NCBI RefSeq assembly: GCF_009856295.1
Contig: NZ_WMEU01000006.1
Span: 182,994 to 246,993, forward strand
Source of the DNA: Pontibacillus yanchengensis
GTDB lineage: Bacteria; Bacillota; Bacilli; Bacillales; BH030062
Length of the DNA: 64,000 nt
Direction: 5' to 3'
Positions within the stretch are counted from its first letter, which is position 1. Each line of letters starts with the position of its first letter. The notes under the pieces are model-generated. The model did no database searches. It worked only from the letters and a program-made list of their open reading frames with translations, and was not told the DNA's origin. The translations under genes and the position numbers were made by a program. Of this stretch, positions 54,750 through 63,838 are shown one piece after another.

Positions 54750-57700
54750 TTAGTTGTTTAATGCCTTTTCTTTCTTTGGTTTACCATGATTAAGCCTATG
54801 AAGCATTAAATAAAAGGCAGGTAAGAGTAATAAGGTAAGGATCGTTGAGAACAACAAACCAGCAACAATAGACACAGCTAAAGGTCTAAATAATACATCA
54901 CCACTAAAGGCTATCGGTAATAGCGCTGCAATAGATGTTAATGAAGTAAGCAGAATAGGGCGTATGCGTGCTCTGCCAGCTTCAATCACAGATGTAATTA
55001 TAGATGATGATTGTTTATGATTTTGTTCAATAAACTCAATGAGTATTACTGAATTTCGTACAACAATACCTGATAGGGAAACAATTCCTAGTACTGCCAA
55101 AAAGCTTAAAGGCTGATTGCTAACAAATAAACCAATGATTGCTCCAGTAATAGCTAAAAATACAGTGCTTGTAATTAGTAACGGCATTAATAGTGAATTA
55201 AATTGAATAGCAATCACAAGGTAAATCAAGAATAAAACAATTACAAAAAGCTTAGAAACTTCGATGAAGAATTCTTGTTCTGCACTAGATCCACCAGTTT
55301 GACTAAAGGAATAGTCTGTAGGTAAATTCTTCTCAAAGTCACTTATTAAGGTATTTGCTTCTTTTTGAAAATCTGAGCTACCTTCTTTTCCATAGCCTTT
55401 TAACGTGATAGTTCTTTCTCCATCTAAATGTGGTATTGCTCCAATTTGAGTAGATTCACTTTTCGTTATAAATTCATTAAGTGTAAATACTTCAGGAGGT
55501 TGATTCCCATTGGCAGGAGAAGCTACCTGTAATGCTTCTAAAGCTACTCCAGATTCATTCTCGTCATCGACTAGTATTTTCATATCATATTTATTAACGC
55601 CATTATCGAAGGTTGGAAGTGGAATACCTGTATTGGCAGCCTGCAATTGTGATGTTACTTGATCGACAGAGACGTTGTTTTCTGCCATTTTTTCGCGGTT
55701 CAATGAATATTCGATATAGGGCTGCTCTGAACTCATGTTTAGTGTCACAATTTCGGTCGAATCTATGTTTTTCATTTTTTCTTTTAGATCGTTTGCAATA
55801 TCTAATAGATTAGCCAATTCAGGTCCTTGTATTTTTACTGCAATTGGTGCACTTGGAGGAGGTCCAGATGTAATTGTTTCCAGGAAAATTTCACCATCTG
55901 GAAACTCTTCCCGTAATGGGCCTTCCCATTCAGAAATGAAAGCAGATGCACTTGTCTTTTCTTTATTAATTCTCACAAGTACTTGCCCTGTATTTTCACC
56001 ACTTTGTGTCAAACCAGAACTAAATAGGTTCGGCATACCTGATCCAGCAAAAACAGCTGTTTCCGAAATATTGTCGCTATTATTCTGTAAAAAGAATTCC
56101 ATCTCTTCTAAAGTGTTTTTTGTATTTTCTAACGTATTTCCTTCAGGTAAGGTCATTGAGATGGTAACTTCCTTACGATCAGCAGAAGGGAAGAATTCAA
56201 ATGGAATCTTAATGACAAGGCTAGCTAATAAAGCACAAATAACAAGTCCTGAAATACCAAATAAAAATGGTTTTTTCGTTACCTTAGGTAGAACCGTTTC
56301 AGCATAAATACCTTCTATAGAATTAAATACAGATCCTAAGAGTCCAACTTTTTTAGGAGGTATTGCTTGGTTCTTACGCTTTCGGCGAACATATTGTACA
56401 GTAGGTATTAACGTTAATGACATAATAGTAGAAGCAATGATTGTCGTAATAAGCGTAGTTGGAAGCGCTCGAATAAAATCACCATTACTTCCAGATAAGA
56501 AGGTTAAAGGAAAGAAGCTGAAAATAATCATTAATGTAGAGGTTATAATCGATACTCGAACTTCCTTAATCCCTTGAATGGTTCCCTTCCATGCACTATC
56601 ACCTAATTGAAAACGCCTCTGTATATTATCATTTACAACAATGGCATCATCTACCAATATACCGATTGCTATAATAACCCCTATAATCGAAATTTGATTT
56701 AAATCGACTCCGACGTAAGGTAACGGAATCAATCCAATGATAACAGAAATTGGAATAGAAACAGCTACTAATATAGCTGAAGAAAACGGTAAGCCTATAA
56801 GCATAATAATAAGTACGGCTAAAAGGGAAATACCGAAGGATGTAAGTAAATTTGTAAATACTTCCTCGATAATTGTACTTTGCGTATAGAATTGTTTCAC
56901 TTCTACTTCAGAGGGGAGGCCTGTAGATAAAGAGCCAACTTTTTCATTTATTTGGTCTTGTAGAGCTGAAATATTAACTCCCTCTTTAGCTAATATTGTA
57001 AAGGATAATGAAGGCTCTCCTTCATATGTTATTAAATCTTCTGTTTCTTTGTAAGTGAGATTAATAGATCCTATGTCTTTTAGGTAAATAGGGTCACCTT
57101 CAGAAGAAGTACCTACAGATAGTTCCTCTAATTCCTCCCAGTGCTCTATCTTATTTAAAAGCAATTGATATTGTTTGTCTTCCTCTTCTACAGTACCTAT
57201 TGCACCAGGTTCCAACTCTTGCTTTAACTTATTTACTATCTGAAAGGGGGAAATTTGTTGATCTCTCAATGATTCATTATCAAGCTTCACTAAAAGTTGT
57301 TCTTCCGGTAGTCCTTTAATCTGTATCGATTCAACGCCGTTAATATTTGAAATAGAGGTTTGCCATTCATTTAGAGTGTCCTTTAATTGATAAAGATTAC
57401 TGTAATTGTTACTTACAAAATGATAGGACGATACAGCAGACATACGAAAGTCCGTTTGAATGCTTGGTTCTTGTACCATCTCCGGAAATCCCCTTGAGAT
57501 GTCTGAGACCGATTGTCTTAGCTTTGAGAAAACAGTCTGTCGCTCAGCATCACCGGATAGTGTGATGGTAACAGAAGAGAAACCAGTAGTTGAAACAGAT
57601 TCTACTGTTTCAACTCCAGACAAGTTCTGTATCTCTTCCTCATATGGATTTGTAATGGTACTTTCCACTTCTTGTGGAGTAGCACCAGGATAGACAGTTG

Positions 57701-57833
57701 AAATAGTTGCGACGTTCACGTTGATTTCTGGAATTTCTCTTTTTGGTAATTGTAAATATGTAAATATACCAGTGAAAATAAGTAAAGCTATAAAAACCCA
57801 AACAATCTTACGATATTTTAATATCCAACTCAT
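54750..57833 (-). CDS. RND-family efflux transporter permease (SwrC/AcrB type)
   Basis: This is a 1027-residue integral membrane protein of the HAE1 type RND family: one helix at the N-terminus (VWVFIALLIFTGIFTYL), a large extracytoplasmic loop, six helices around 330-520, a second loop, and five more helices near the end. GILVDDAIVVNDNI in helix 4 holds the proton-relay aspartates, and GIVVRNSVILIEF is the helix-10 partner. The length is close to B. subtilis SwrC (1065). RBS AAGGAGGTAC precedes the ATG. No membrane-fusion or outer-membrane partner is nearby; this is normal for SwrC-like proteins. The substrate is unknown (surfactant or drug export are family examples). Confidence 0.92.
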   Translation of the reverse strand: MSWILKYRKIVWVFIALLIFTGIFTYLQLPKREIPEINVNVATISTVYPGATPQEVESTITNPYEEEIQNLSGVETVESVSTTGFSSVTITLSGDAERQTVFSKLRQSVSDISRGFPEMVQEPSIQTDFRMSAVSSYHFVSNNYSNLYQLKDTLNEWQTSISNINGVESIQIKGLPEEQLLVKLDNESLRDQQISPFQIVNKLKQELEPGAIGTVEEEDKQYQLLLNKIEHWEELEELSVGTSSEGDPIYLKDIGSINLTYKETEDLITYEGEPSLSFTILAKEGVNISALQDQINEKVGSLSTGLPSEVEVKQFYTQSTIIEEVFTNLLTSFGISLLAVLIIMLIGLPFSSAILVAVSIPISVIIGLIPLPYVGVDLNQISIIGVIIAIGILVDDAIVVNDNIQRRFQLGDSAWKGTIQGIKEVRVSIITSTLMIIFSFFPLTFLSGSNGDFIRALPTTLITTIIASTIMSLTLIPTVQYVRRKRKNQAIPPKKVGLLGSVFNSIEGIYAETVLPKVTKKPFLFGISGLVICALLASLVIKIPFEFFPSADRKEVTISMTLPEGNTLENTKNTLEEMEFFLQNNSDNISETAVFAGSGMPNLFSSGLTQSGENTGQVLVRINKEKTSASAFISEWEGPLREEFPDGEIFLETITSGPPPSAPIAVKIQGPELANLLDIANDLKEKMKNIDSTEIVTLNMSSEQPYIEYSLNREKMAENNVSVDQVTSQLQAANTGIPLPTFDNGVNKYDMKILVDDENESGVALEALQVASPANGNQPPEVFTLNEFITKSESTQIGAIPHLDGERTITLKGYGKEGSSDFQKEANTLISDFEKNLPTDYSFSQTGGSSAEQEFFIEVSKLFVIVLFLIYLVIAIQFNSLLMPLLITSTVFLAITGAIIGLFVSNQPLSFLAVLGIVSLSGIVVRNSVILIEFIEQNHKQSSSIITSVIEAGRARIRPILLTSLTSIAALLPIAFSGDVLFRPLAVSIVAGLLFSTILTLLLLPAFYLMLHRLNHGKPKKEKALNN

Positions 57834-57955
57834 TTACTTGTACCTCCTTAAGGAAAAATTATAAAATAATTAATTTAAGTTTACTATATTTATGTAGAGA
57901 TATGCGAATGGTATGTAGTGTATAATGTTCTTTGACAACTAATTTCTTTAATTTA

Positions 57956-57970
57956 TGTAAACGCTTTACA
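57956..57970. promoter_or_regulatory. cre site (CcpA operator) upstream of cdd
   Basis: TGTAAACGCTTTACA is a near-palindromic catabolite-responsive element. Its right half forms the -35 of the cdd promoter, so CcpA binding should repress cdd. Confidence 0.65.
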
Positions 57971-57993
57971 GGTAACGTTATTTTTTTTATAAT
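57965..57993 (+). promoter_or_regulatory. Sigma-A promoter of cdd
   Basis: TTTACA, a 17-nt spacer and a perfect TATAAT lie 38 nt before the cdd start. A TTGACA hexamer further upstream (57932) lacks a good -10. Confidence 0.7.
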
Positions 57994-58013
57994 TAAAATT
58001 CATTTATATGTGA

Positions 58014-58430
<417 letters not shown>

Positions 58431-58440
58431 ATAGGTAGAA

Positions 58441-58477
58441 AAAAGAGCTGCGTTCACTAAATGAACACAGCTCTTTT
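58441..58477 (+). terminator. Terminator of cdd
   Basis: AAAAGAGCTG and CAGCTCTTTT with an inner GTTCA/TGAAC stem form a long hairpin ending in T residues. Confidence 0.85.
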
Positions 58478-58571
58478 ATATCTTGAATCATTCTGATGTA
58501 ACCACGTAAAATAGGCTGGTATAACTTCATGTATTAAGCCATTTCACCATAAAATAGGTATCTGACTTAGT

Positions 58572-58599
58572 ACATGTCTCCTTATATTTACATAGGTTA
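58572..58599 (+). promoter_or_regulatory. Sigma-K promoter of the cotD-like gene
   Basis: AC, a 17-nt spacer and CATAGGTTA match AC-N16/17-CATANNNTA, 35 nt before a spore-coat gene. B. subtilis cotD is sigma-K dependent. Confidence 0.65.
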
Positions 58600-58634
58600 T
58601 TAGTGAACCTAATATAAGAAAGGAGACAGCATTA

Positions 58635-59057
58635 ATGCATAAAAAGATGTGTCAACCTGGAATGGTAAGTCCAACACAAACCAATGTTCATCCTACAAAA
58701 CATTGCGTTAAGCATAATTTCTATCAACAAGAGGTCAACAATGTATTCCCTACACACACCACAAATGTTAATCACATGAATACAGTCAATAAAAACTTCT
58801 ACCCACAAACACAATCAGATGTGAATCAGTACTCTCAACAAGATGTAAATATGGGACCAACTTCTCCGATGGGAATGGGACCTGGAATGCAGGGACCAGG
58901 TAGTCAAGTAGCAGGTGCTTCTACAGGACCTCAAGGTATGGGTCCAGGGATGCAAGGTCCAGGAATGCAAGGTCCAGGGATGCAAGGTCCAGGGATGCAA
59001 GGTCCAGGAATGCCAATGGGAATGAAGAAACCCGGCTGTGGTTGTTGGAGAGATTAG
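58635..59057 (+). CDS. cotD: CotD family spore coat protein with GPGMQ repeats
   Basis: This 140-residue coat protein is rich in His, Asn, Gln, Met, Pro and Gly, with the CotD-like N-terminal part (PTKHCVKHNFYQQEVNNVFPTHT in two pieces) and the VNHMNTVNKNFYPQT motif. The C-terminal third consists of repeated GPGMQ units and ends KKPGCGCWRD, with cysteines for cross-linking. RBS AAAGGAGA precedes the ATG. Promoter match and location by ypsA agree with B. subtilis cotD. The repeat region is encoded by near-identical 15-nt units and may vary in length between strains. Confidence 0.88.
   Translation: MHKKMCQPGMVSPTQTNVHPTKHCVKHNFYQQEVNNVFPTHTTNVNHMNTVNKNFYPQTQSDVNQYSQQDVNMGPTSPMGMGPGMQGPGSQVAGASTGPQGMGPGMQGPGMQGPGMQGPGMQGPGMPMGMKKPGCGCWRD
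58941..59015 (+). repeat. Tandem 15-nt repeat inside cotD
   Basis: Five consecutive 15-nt units of the form GGTCCAGGGATGCAA (with A/G variation at one site, and one change at the end) encode GPGMQ each time. Confidence 0.9.
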
Positions 59058-59066
59058 TGTTTATTT

Positions 59067-59095
59067 ATAAGAGCTGGCGAGACCAGCTCTTATTC
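59067..59095 (+). terminator. Hairpin after cotD
   Basis: ATAAGAGCTGG and CCAGCTCTTAT form a perfect 11-bp stem, but only a short T-rich tail follows, so termination may be partial. Confidence 0.6.
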
Positions 59096-59115
59096 TACAT
59101 AGAAAGGAAGTAAAG

Positions 59116-59679
59116 ATGAAGGTTCTTACGATAACAGGGTATAAACCAATGGAAATGGGCATATTTAAAGTAGATGATTCTAATATAAAATATGTAAAAG
59201 AAACGATTAAGAGACGGCTAATACCATTTATTGAAGATGGGCTGGAGTGGATTTTATTATCTGGCCAAATGGGGGTAGAAATTTGGTCAGGGGAAGTTAT
59301 ACTAGAGTTAAAAGAAGAGTACGATATTAAAGTAGGATTATTTCCCCCATTCCTTAATCAAGAACAAAGATGGCCTGAAGCTCAACAAGAACAGTACCAC
59401 CTTCTATTGGACGCTGTGGATTATAGTCAACCATTGTATCAAAAGGAATACGAGGGGCCATATCAATTTAAAGCGAAAGATCAATGGTTACTTGATAAGA
59501 GTGATGCTTGCTTAATCCTATATGACGAAGAAACAGGTGGAAGTCCAGGGTATTTTTTGGATAAGGCAAAAGCATATCAAGAAAAATATGATTATGAGAT
59601 TTATATGATTACACCGTTTGATATTGATGAAACGGTGCAAGAAATGATTATGGAGGACCCGGCATATTGGTCAAATTAA
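59116..59679 (+). CDS. ypsA: YpsA family protein (UPF0398/DUF1273, SLOG-like fold)
   Basis: The 187-residue protein begins MKVLTITGYKPMEMGIF and contains the nucleotide-binding-type motif LLSGQMGVEIWSGEV (about residues 48-62) and DEETGGSPGYFLDKA near 138-152. These are typical of YpsA, a Rossmann-like SLOG protein implicated in cell division in Firmicutes. RBS GAAAGGAAG is upstream. It lies directly before gpsB, a conserved pairing that supports a division-related role. The ligand is unknown. Confidence 0.9.
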   Translation: MKVLTITGYKPMEMGIFKVDDSNIKYVKETIKRRLIPFIEDGLEWILLSGQMGVEIWSGEVILELKEEYDIKVGLFPPFLNQEQRWPEAQQEQYHLLLDAVDYSQPLYQKEYEGPYQFKAKDQWLLDKSDACLILYDEETGGSPGYFLDKAKAYQEKYDYEIYMITPFDIDETVQEMIMEDPAYWSN

Positions 59680-59742
59680 ATTGACATACATTCCTTCTTC
59701 TGCAAAAATTATGATAAGCGTATAAAGTCTGAGGTGAGATAA

Positions 59743-60045
59743 ATGGGTTTAGACCGTATTCAGTTAACTGGAAAAGAGATATTAGATAAAGACTTTAAAA
59801 CTGCAATTCGTGGATACAATCAAGAAGAAGTCGATCAATATTTAGATACGATTATTCAAGACTATGAAGCTTTTCATCAAGAGATTGAACGTCTGAAACA
59901 AGAAAATGAACGTTTAAAGAAACAATCAGATCAAACTACTCGTACACGACAGCCCTCTGCTACAGGACAAGTAAATTATGATATTCTACAACGTGTTTCG
60001 AACCTAGAAAAGGCAGTGTTTGGCAGGAAGTACGCGGACGAGTAA
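59743..60045 (+). CDS. gpsB: Cell-division regulator GpsB
   Basis: GpsB is a DivIVA-like coiled-coil adaptor that moves PBP1 between side wall and septum. The 100-residue protein has the membrane-binding N-terminal part ([28 protein letters not shown] in sections), a coiled coil ([15 protein letters not shown]), and the C-terminal hexamerisation part ([17 protein letters not shown]). RBS GAGGTGAG lies upstream. A TTGACA hexamer 60 nt before the ATG has only a weak -10. It is next to ypsA and upstream of rnpB, as in B. subtilis. Confidence 0.96.
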   Translation: MGLDRIQLTGKEILDKDFKTAIRGYNQEEVDQYLDTIIQDYEAFHQEIERLKQENERLKKQSDQTTRTRQPSATGQVNYDILQRVSNLEKAVFGRKYADE

Positions 60046-60175
60046 ATAATCACGATTCAATTATAAGATTCACAGCCTCCAAAAAGAAAGATTCATTCAT
60101 GGTAGTTGGAACCTTTTCCATAAATTACAAGGTGAATGAGGTATTTAGTTGTGCTATAATAAGTAAATGTAGTTA

Positions 60176-60204
60176 TTGACTCAATAACAAATTCAGTCTA
60201 AAAT
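60176..60204 (+). promoter_or_regulatory. Sigma-A promoter of rnpB
   Basis: TTGACT, a 17-nt spacer and TAAAAT place the start of transcription a few nucleotides before the first RNase P helix. Confidence 0.7.
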
Positions 60205-60213
60205 AAATGAGCA

Positions 60214-60618
60214 ATTGATAAATACTTGGGTAATCGCTGTATGACATGCTCATGCAGAGGAAAGTCCATGCTCACACAAGCTGAGATGCTTGTAGTGTTC
60301 GTGCTTGACGAAATCATAAGTCAAGGTAGTGTAACAGCTAACGGCAGAGAAATGATCTACGTCCAAATGGATAGGACCAGATTATCTTGAAAGTGCCACA
60401 GTGACGAAGTTTCGTTGGAAACAACGAAAGTGGAACGAGGTAAACCCCACGAGTGAGCAACCCAAAATTAGGTAGGGGCACTTTTCTGAGGGAACGAAAC
60501 CAACAGGAAAAGACAGGTTTTTAACCTGTAGATAGATGATTACCACCGGAGTACGAGGTTGACCGCCGTTTGCAGTACAAAGGTACAGAACATGGCTTAC
60601 AAAGTATTTATCAGGTCA
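60214..60618 (+). ncRNA. rnpB: RNase P RNA, type B
   Basis: RNase P RNA is the catalytic subunit that removes the 5' leader of precursor tRNAs. Conserved segments are all present in order: GGGTAATCGCTG, AGAGGAAAGTCCATGCTC, GAAAGTGCCACAGTGACGAAG, GTGGAACGAGGTAAACCCC, TAGATAGATGATTACC and ACATGGCTTACA. The terminal helix P1 is formed by AAATACTT (60220) and AAGTATTT (60602). The arrangement matches the Bacillus (type B) form of about 400 nt. The ends are estimated from P1 and the promoter. It lies between gpsB and ypsC, as in B. subtilis. Confidence 0.97.
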
Positions 60619-60635
60619 CCTAAGTAGATTGTGTT

Positions 60636-60672
60636 ACCCTTTCTAAGAGCTCTTGCTTAGAAAGGGTTTTTT
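60636..60672 (+). terminator. Terminator of rnpB
   Basis: ACCCTTTCTAAG and CTTAGAAAGGGT form a perfect 12-bp stem around an 8-nt loop, followed by TTTTT. Confidence 0.9.
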
Positions 60673-60818
60673 ATGGGTTACACTAAGGTTAAATCTATTA
60701 ATGGAAGATAGCATAAGTGTAACAAGTTAGGGCTTGCAACTTGGCAAGATTTCTTTGAAAATGGTTACGCTATACATAGAAAATAGTAGAGATTTATAAC
60801 ATTAAGGAGTGGAGAAGA

Positions 60819-61955
60819 TTGCCTAAAAAAGTTACGTTAATTGCAACGAGTGCTATGGGGCTTGAATCCGTTGTTGCTCAAGAGGTTAAGCAATTAGGAT
60901 ATGAGGACGTGACTGTAGAAAATGGAAGGGTACGATATACAGCTGAAATATCAGCAATCCCAAGAAGTAATCTATGGTTACGCACAGCAGATCGCGTAAA
61001 ATTATTAGTTGGAGAATTTGAAGCTACAACGTTTGATGAATTATTTGAACAAACGAAAGCTCTACCTTGGGAAGAATATGTGCCAGAGGATGGAGCCATT
61101 CCTGTTATAGGTAAATCAGTGAAATCCACCCTGTATTCTGTACCTGATTGTCAATCGATAGTAAAAAAAGCTATTGTGGAGCGTATGAAGAAGAAATATG
61201 GGTTAGCTACTCACTTAGAGGAATCAGGCCCGATGCATCGGGCTGAAATTGCTATTCATAAAGATCATGCAATGCTGACATTAGATACGAGTGGATCTGG
61301 ACTTCATAAACGTGGTTATCGTACAGGCCAAGGTGAAGCTCCTATAAAAGAAACATTAGCTGCAGCCTTAGTCCAGCTTACAAATTGGAAACCAGATCAC
61401 CCGTTCGTAGATCCATTTTGTGGTTCAGGTACAATCCCTATTGAAGCGGCATTAATTGGACAAAATATTGCTCCTGGATTTAATCGCGAATTTGCGGCAG
61501 AAGAGTGGGACCTAATACCTTATAATTTATGGGAAGATGCATATAACGAAGCGGAAGAAGCCGCAAATTACGACCAGCCACTTTCTATAACAGGATATGA
61601 TGTAGATCAACGTATGATAGAAATAGCTAGAGAAAATGCTTTAGAGGCAGGTTTGGGAGAATTAATCAATTGGAAACAATTGCAAATTAAAGATTTCAAA
61701 CCTACTCAACCAAACGGATATATCGTAGGTAACCCACCATATGGTGAACGTTTAGGAGAGAAGGAACAAGTTGAACAAATGTATAAAGACCTCGGTCAAA
61801 TTATGCAAGATTATCCTTCTTGGAGCGTGTACATCATTACTTCCAATGAAGATTTTGAAAAACTATATGGCAAGGAAGCAAGCAAACGTCGTAAGCTTTA
61901 TAATGGATTTATTAAAATTGATTACTATCAGTATTTTGGAAAGCATGAAAAATAA
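60819..61955 (+). CDS. ypsC: THUMP-domain RNA methyltransferase (YpsC, RlmL-like)
   Basis: The 378-residue protein has an N-terminal ferredoxin-like and THUMP part (residues about 1-160, RNA binding) and a SAM-dependent methyltransferase domain with FVDPFCGSGTIPIEAA (near 196-211) and the N6/N2-type catalytic motif NPPYGERLG (near 304-312). It belongs to the family that methylates guanine N2 in 23S rRNA (RlmL/K group). It starts at TTG with AAGGAGTGGAG upstream. The position after rnpB equals B. subtilis ypsC. The exact target base in this organism is inferred only from family. Confidence 0.92.
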   Translation: MPKKVTLIATSAMGLESVVAQEVKQLGYEDVTVENGRVRYTAEISAIPRSNLWLRTADRVKLLVGEFEATTFDELFEQTKALPWEEYVPEDGAIPVIGKSVKSTLYSVPDCQSIVKKAIVERMKKKYGLATHLEESGPMHRAEIAIHKDHAMLTLDTSGSGLHKRGYRTGQGEAPIKETLAAALVQLTNWKPDHPFVDPFCGSGTIPIEAALIGQNIAPGFNREFAAEEWDLIPYNLWEDAYNEAEEAANYDQPLSITGYDVDQRMIEIARENALEAGLGELINWKQLQIKDFKPTQPNGYIVGNPPYGERLGEKEQVEQMYKDLGQIMQDYPSWSVYIITSNEDFEKLYGKEASKRRKLYNGFIKIDYYQYFGKHEK

Positions 61956-61956
61956 G

Positions 61957-61996
61957 AAAAGCCAGCTATTATTAACTAATAATAGTTGGCTTTTTT
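61957..61996 (+). terminator. Terminator of ypsC
   Basis: AAAAGCCAGCTATTA and TAATAGTTGGCTTTT form a 15-bp stem with one G-T pair, followed by further T residues. Confidence 0.88.
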
Positions 61997-62201
61997 CTAT
62001 AAAAGTTATTATCTATGTAGTAATAAGATAAGTGATTATTAATATTGAATGCATTAATAATTGAAGTTTTTTGTATGTACAAGAAAAGGGTTAAAACTAA
62101 GAGGTTATTGTTTTATTATTCTTTGGATTATTTGTATAATAGTAAAGAAGCAAAAATTGGAATTTTTAAAAAATAATCATCAAGTTATTAGGAGGAAGAT
62201 T

Positions 62202-63704
62202 ATGGGGGAACAATGGAATCAATTAGAACAACAATTTATGGACTATACAAAAGAAATGAGTCAATATGAGGAAGCCATTGGTCTTATGTTTTGGGATCTA
62301 CGCACAGGTGCGCCTAAAAAAGGTGTGGAAGGTCGTTCAGATGTAATAGCAACATTATCACAAAAGGTTCATGAAATGACTACATCTGTTGAAATGAAGG
62401 GGTACATAGATGAATTAAAAGGTAATACAAATGACCCCATCATCCAAAAAAGTATAGAAGAATGTGAAAAAAATTATAATCAATACTCAAAAATCCCTTC
62501 AGAAGAATACAAAGAATATGTATCACTTCAATCTAAATCAGAAGCAGTTTGGGAAGAAGCAAAAGAAAAAAATGACTTTGAGATGTACCGTCCTTATTTA
62601 GAGAAAATGGTTGAATACAATAAACGCTTTGCCGAATACTGGGGATATGAAGATCATATTTATAACGCTTTATTAAACAACTTTGAACCAGGAGTTACGG
62701 TAGATGTTTTAGACCAAGTGTTTCCGAAAGTACGAAAAGAACTTACAAATTTGTTGCAAAAAATCCAGACATCTGATGTGAAACCTAATCCATCTGTATT
62801 AACTGGAGAATTCCCTAAGCAACTTCAGCAAGATTTCAGCTTGGAAATTCTCAATCGAATGGGATATGATTTTGAAGCAGGACGTTTGAACGAAACGGTA
62901 CATCCATTTGCGATTGGTTTAAACACAGGAGATGTGCGTGTAACAACAAAGTATGATGAAGCTGATTTTCGTACAGCTGTATTTGGAACTATTCACGAAG
63001 GTGGTCATGCTTTATATGAGCAGAATATTGATCAAAAACTAGCTTATACTCCTTTAGCTGGTGGTACTTCAATGGGTATCCACGAGTCTCAATCATTGTT
63101 CTGGGAAAACTTTGTAGCAAGGACAGAACCATTTTGGAAGAATCATTTTGATTTATTCTTAGCAAATGCTCCAGAAACATTTCGATATGTAGATTTTTAT
63201 GACTTTTTCAATGCAGTAAATGAAGTGAAACCATCATTAATACGTATTGAAGCGGATGAACTCACTTATTGCCTTCATATCATGGTTCGTTATGAACTGG
63301 AGAAAGCCTTAATTAATAGTGAGATTGAAGTCCAGGATTTACCTAAACTTTGGAATGATAAGATGGAAGAATATTTAGGCGTTCGCCCTACTTCTGATCG
63401 TGAGGGTGTGATGCAAGACGTTCATTGGTCTGGAGGTGCATTTGGATATTTCCCTTCCTATGCACTAGGATATATGTATGCAGCACAATTCCATAGTGCT
63501 ATGAAACAAGAATTAGATGTTGAGAAAATTATTGGTAAAGGTGACTTTGATCAAATTCGTAGTTGGCTAACTGAAAATATACATCAATATGGAAAAATGA
63601 AGAAGCCTCTAGAAATTTTGGAAGATGTGACCTCTGAAAAATTAAACCCTGAACATTTAATTAACCATTTAACAGAGAAATATCAAAAGGTTTATAATTT
63701 TTAA
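62202..63704 (+). CDS. ypwA: M32 family metallocarboxypeptidase (YpwA)
   Basis: This 500-residue cytoplasmic carboxypeptidase has the zinc motif HEGGH at residues 265-269 and the second conserved motif GIHESQSLFWEN starting near 292. The length matches the M32 family (about 500). It releases C-terminal residues from peptides with broad specificity. The ATG was chosen because TAGGAGGAAG lies 6-8 nt upstream. The frame is open 47 codons further, through a low-complexity stretch without RBS, which is rejected. No terminator directly follows. Confidence 0.95.
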   Translation: MGEQWNQLEQQFMDYTKEMSQYEEAIGLMFWDLRTGAPKKGVEGRSDVIATLSQKVHEMTTSVEMKGYIDELKGNTNDPIIQKSIEECEKNYNQYSKIPSEEYKEYVSLQSKSEAVWEEAKEKNDFEMYRPYLEKMVEYNKRFAEYWGYEDHIYNALLNNFEPGVTVDVLDQVFPKVRKELTNLLQKIQTSDVKPNPSVLTGEFPKQLQQDFSLEILNRMGYDFEAGRLNETVHPFAIGLNTGDVRVTTKYDEADFRTAVFGTIHEGGHALYEQNIDQKLAYTPLAGGTSMGIHESQSLFWENFVARTEPFWKNHFDLFLANAPETFRYVDFYDFFNAVNEVKPSLIRIEADELTYCLHIMVRYELEKALINSEIEVQDLPKLWNDKMEEYLGVRPTSDREGVMQDVHWSGGAFGYFPSYALGYMYAAQFHSAMKQELDVEKIIGKGDFDQIRSWLTENIHQYGKMKKPLEILEDVTSEKLNPEHLINHLTEKYQKVYNF

Positions 63705-63751
63705 TACGATAAGAACATTATTGGCTTGTCAAAAAATAGGAGGAGTTTTCT

Positions 63752-63838
63752 TTGATTCCAACTAAATATAAGGAGTACTATCATACTCCTTCTTCGGACC
63801 AAGAATTTAAAGGTTTTTTGTACTTTCCGAAAGTTTAA
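63752..63838 (+). CDS. Doubtful 28-codon reading frame with strong RBS
   Basis: A TTG start 6-7 nt after AGGAGGAG opens a frame of 28 codons (MIPTKYKEYYHTPSSDQEF...). The only support is the RBS. A perfect hairpin, AAGGAGTA/TACTCCTT, lies inside it. It may be a leader peptide or chance. Confidence 0.25.
   Translation: MIPTKYKEYYHTPSSDQEFKGFLYFPKV

Noticed and set aside
55735..56307. A 190-codon forward reading frame
   Set aside because: It is antisense to the RND exporter, has no RBS, and its product has no recognisable features.
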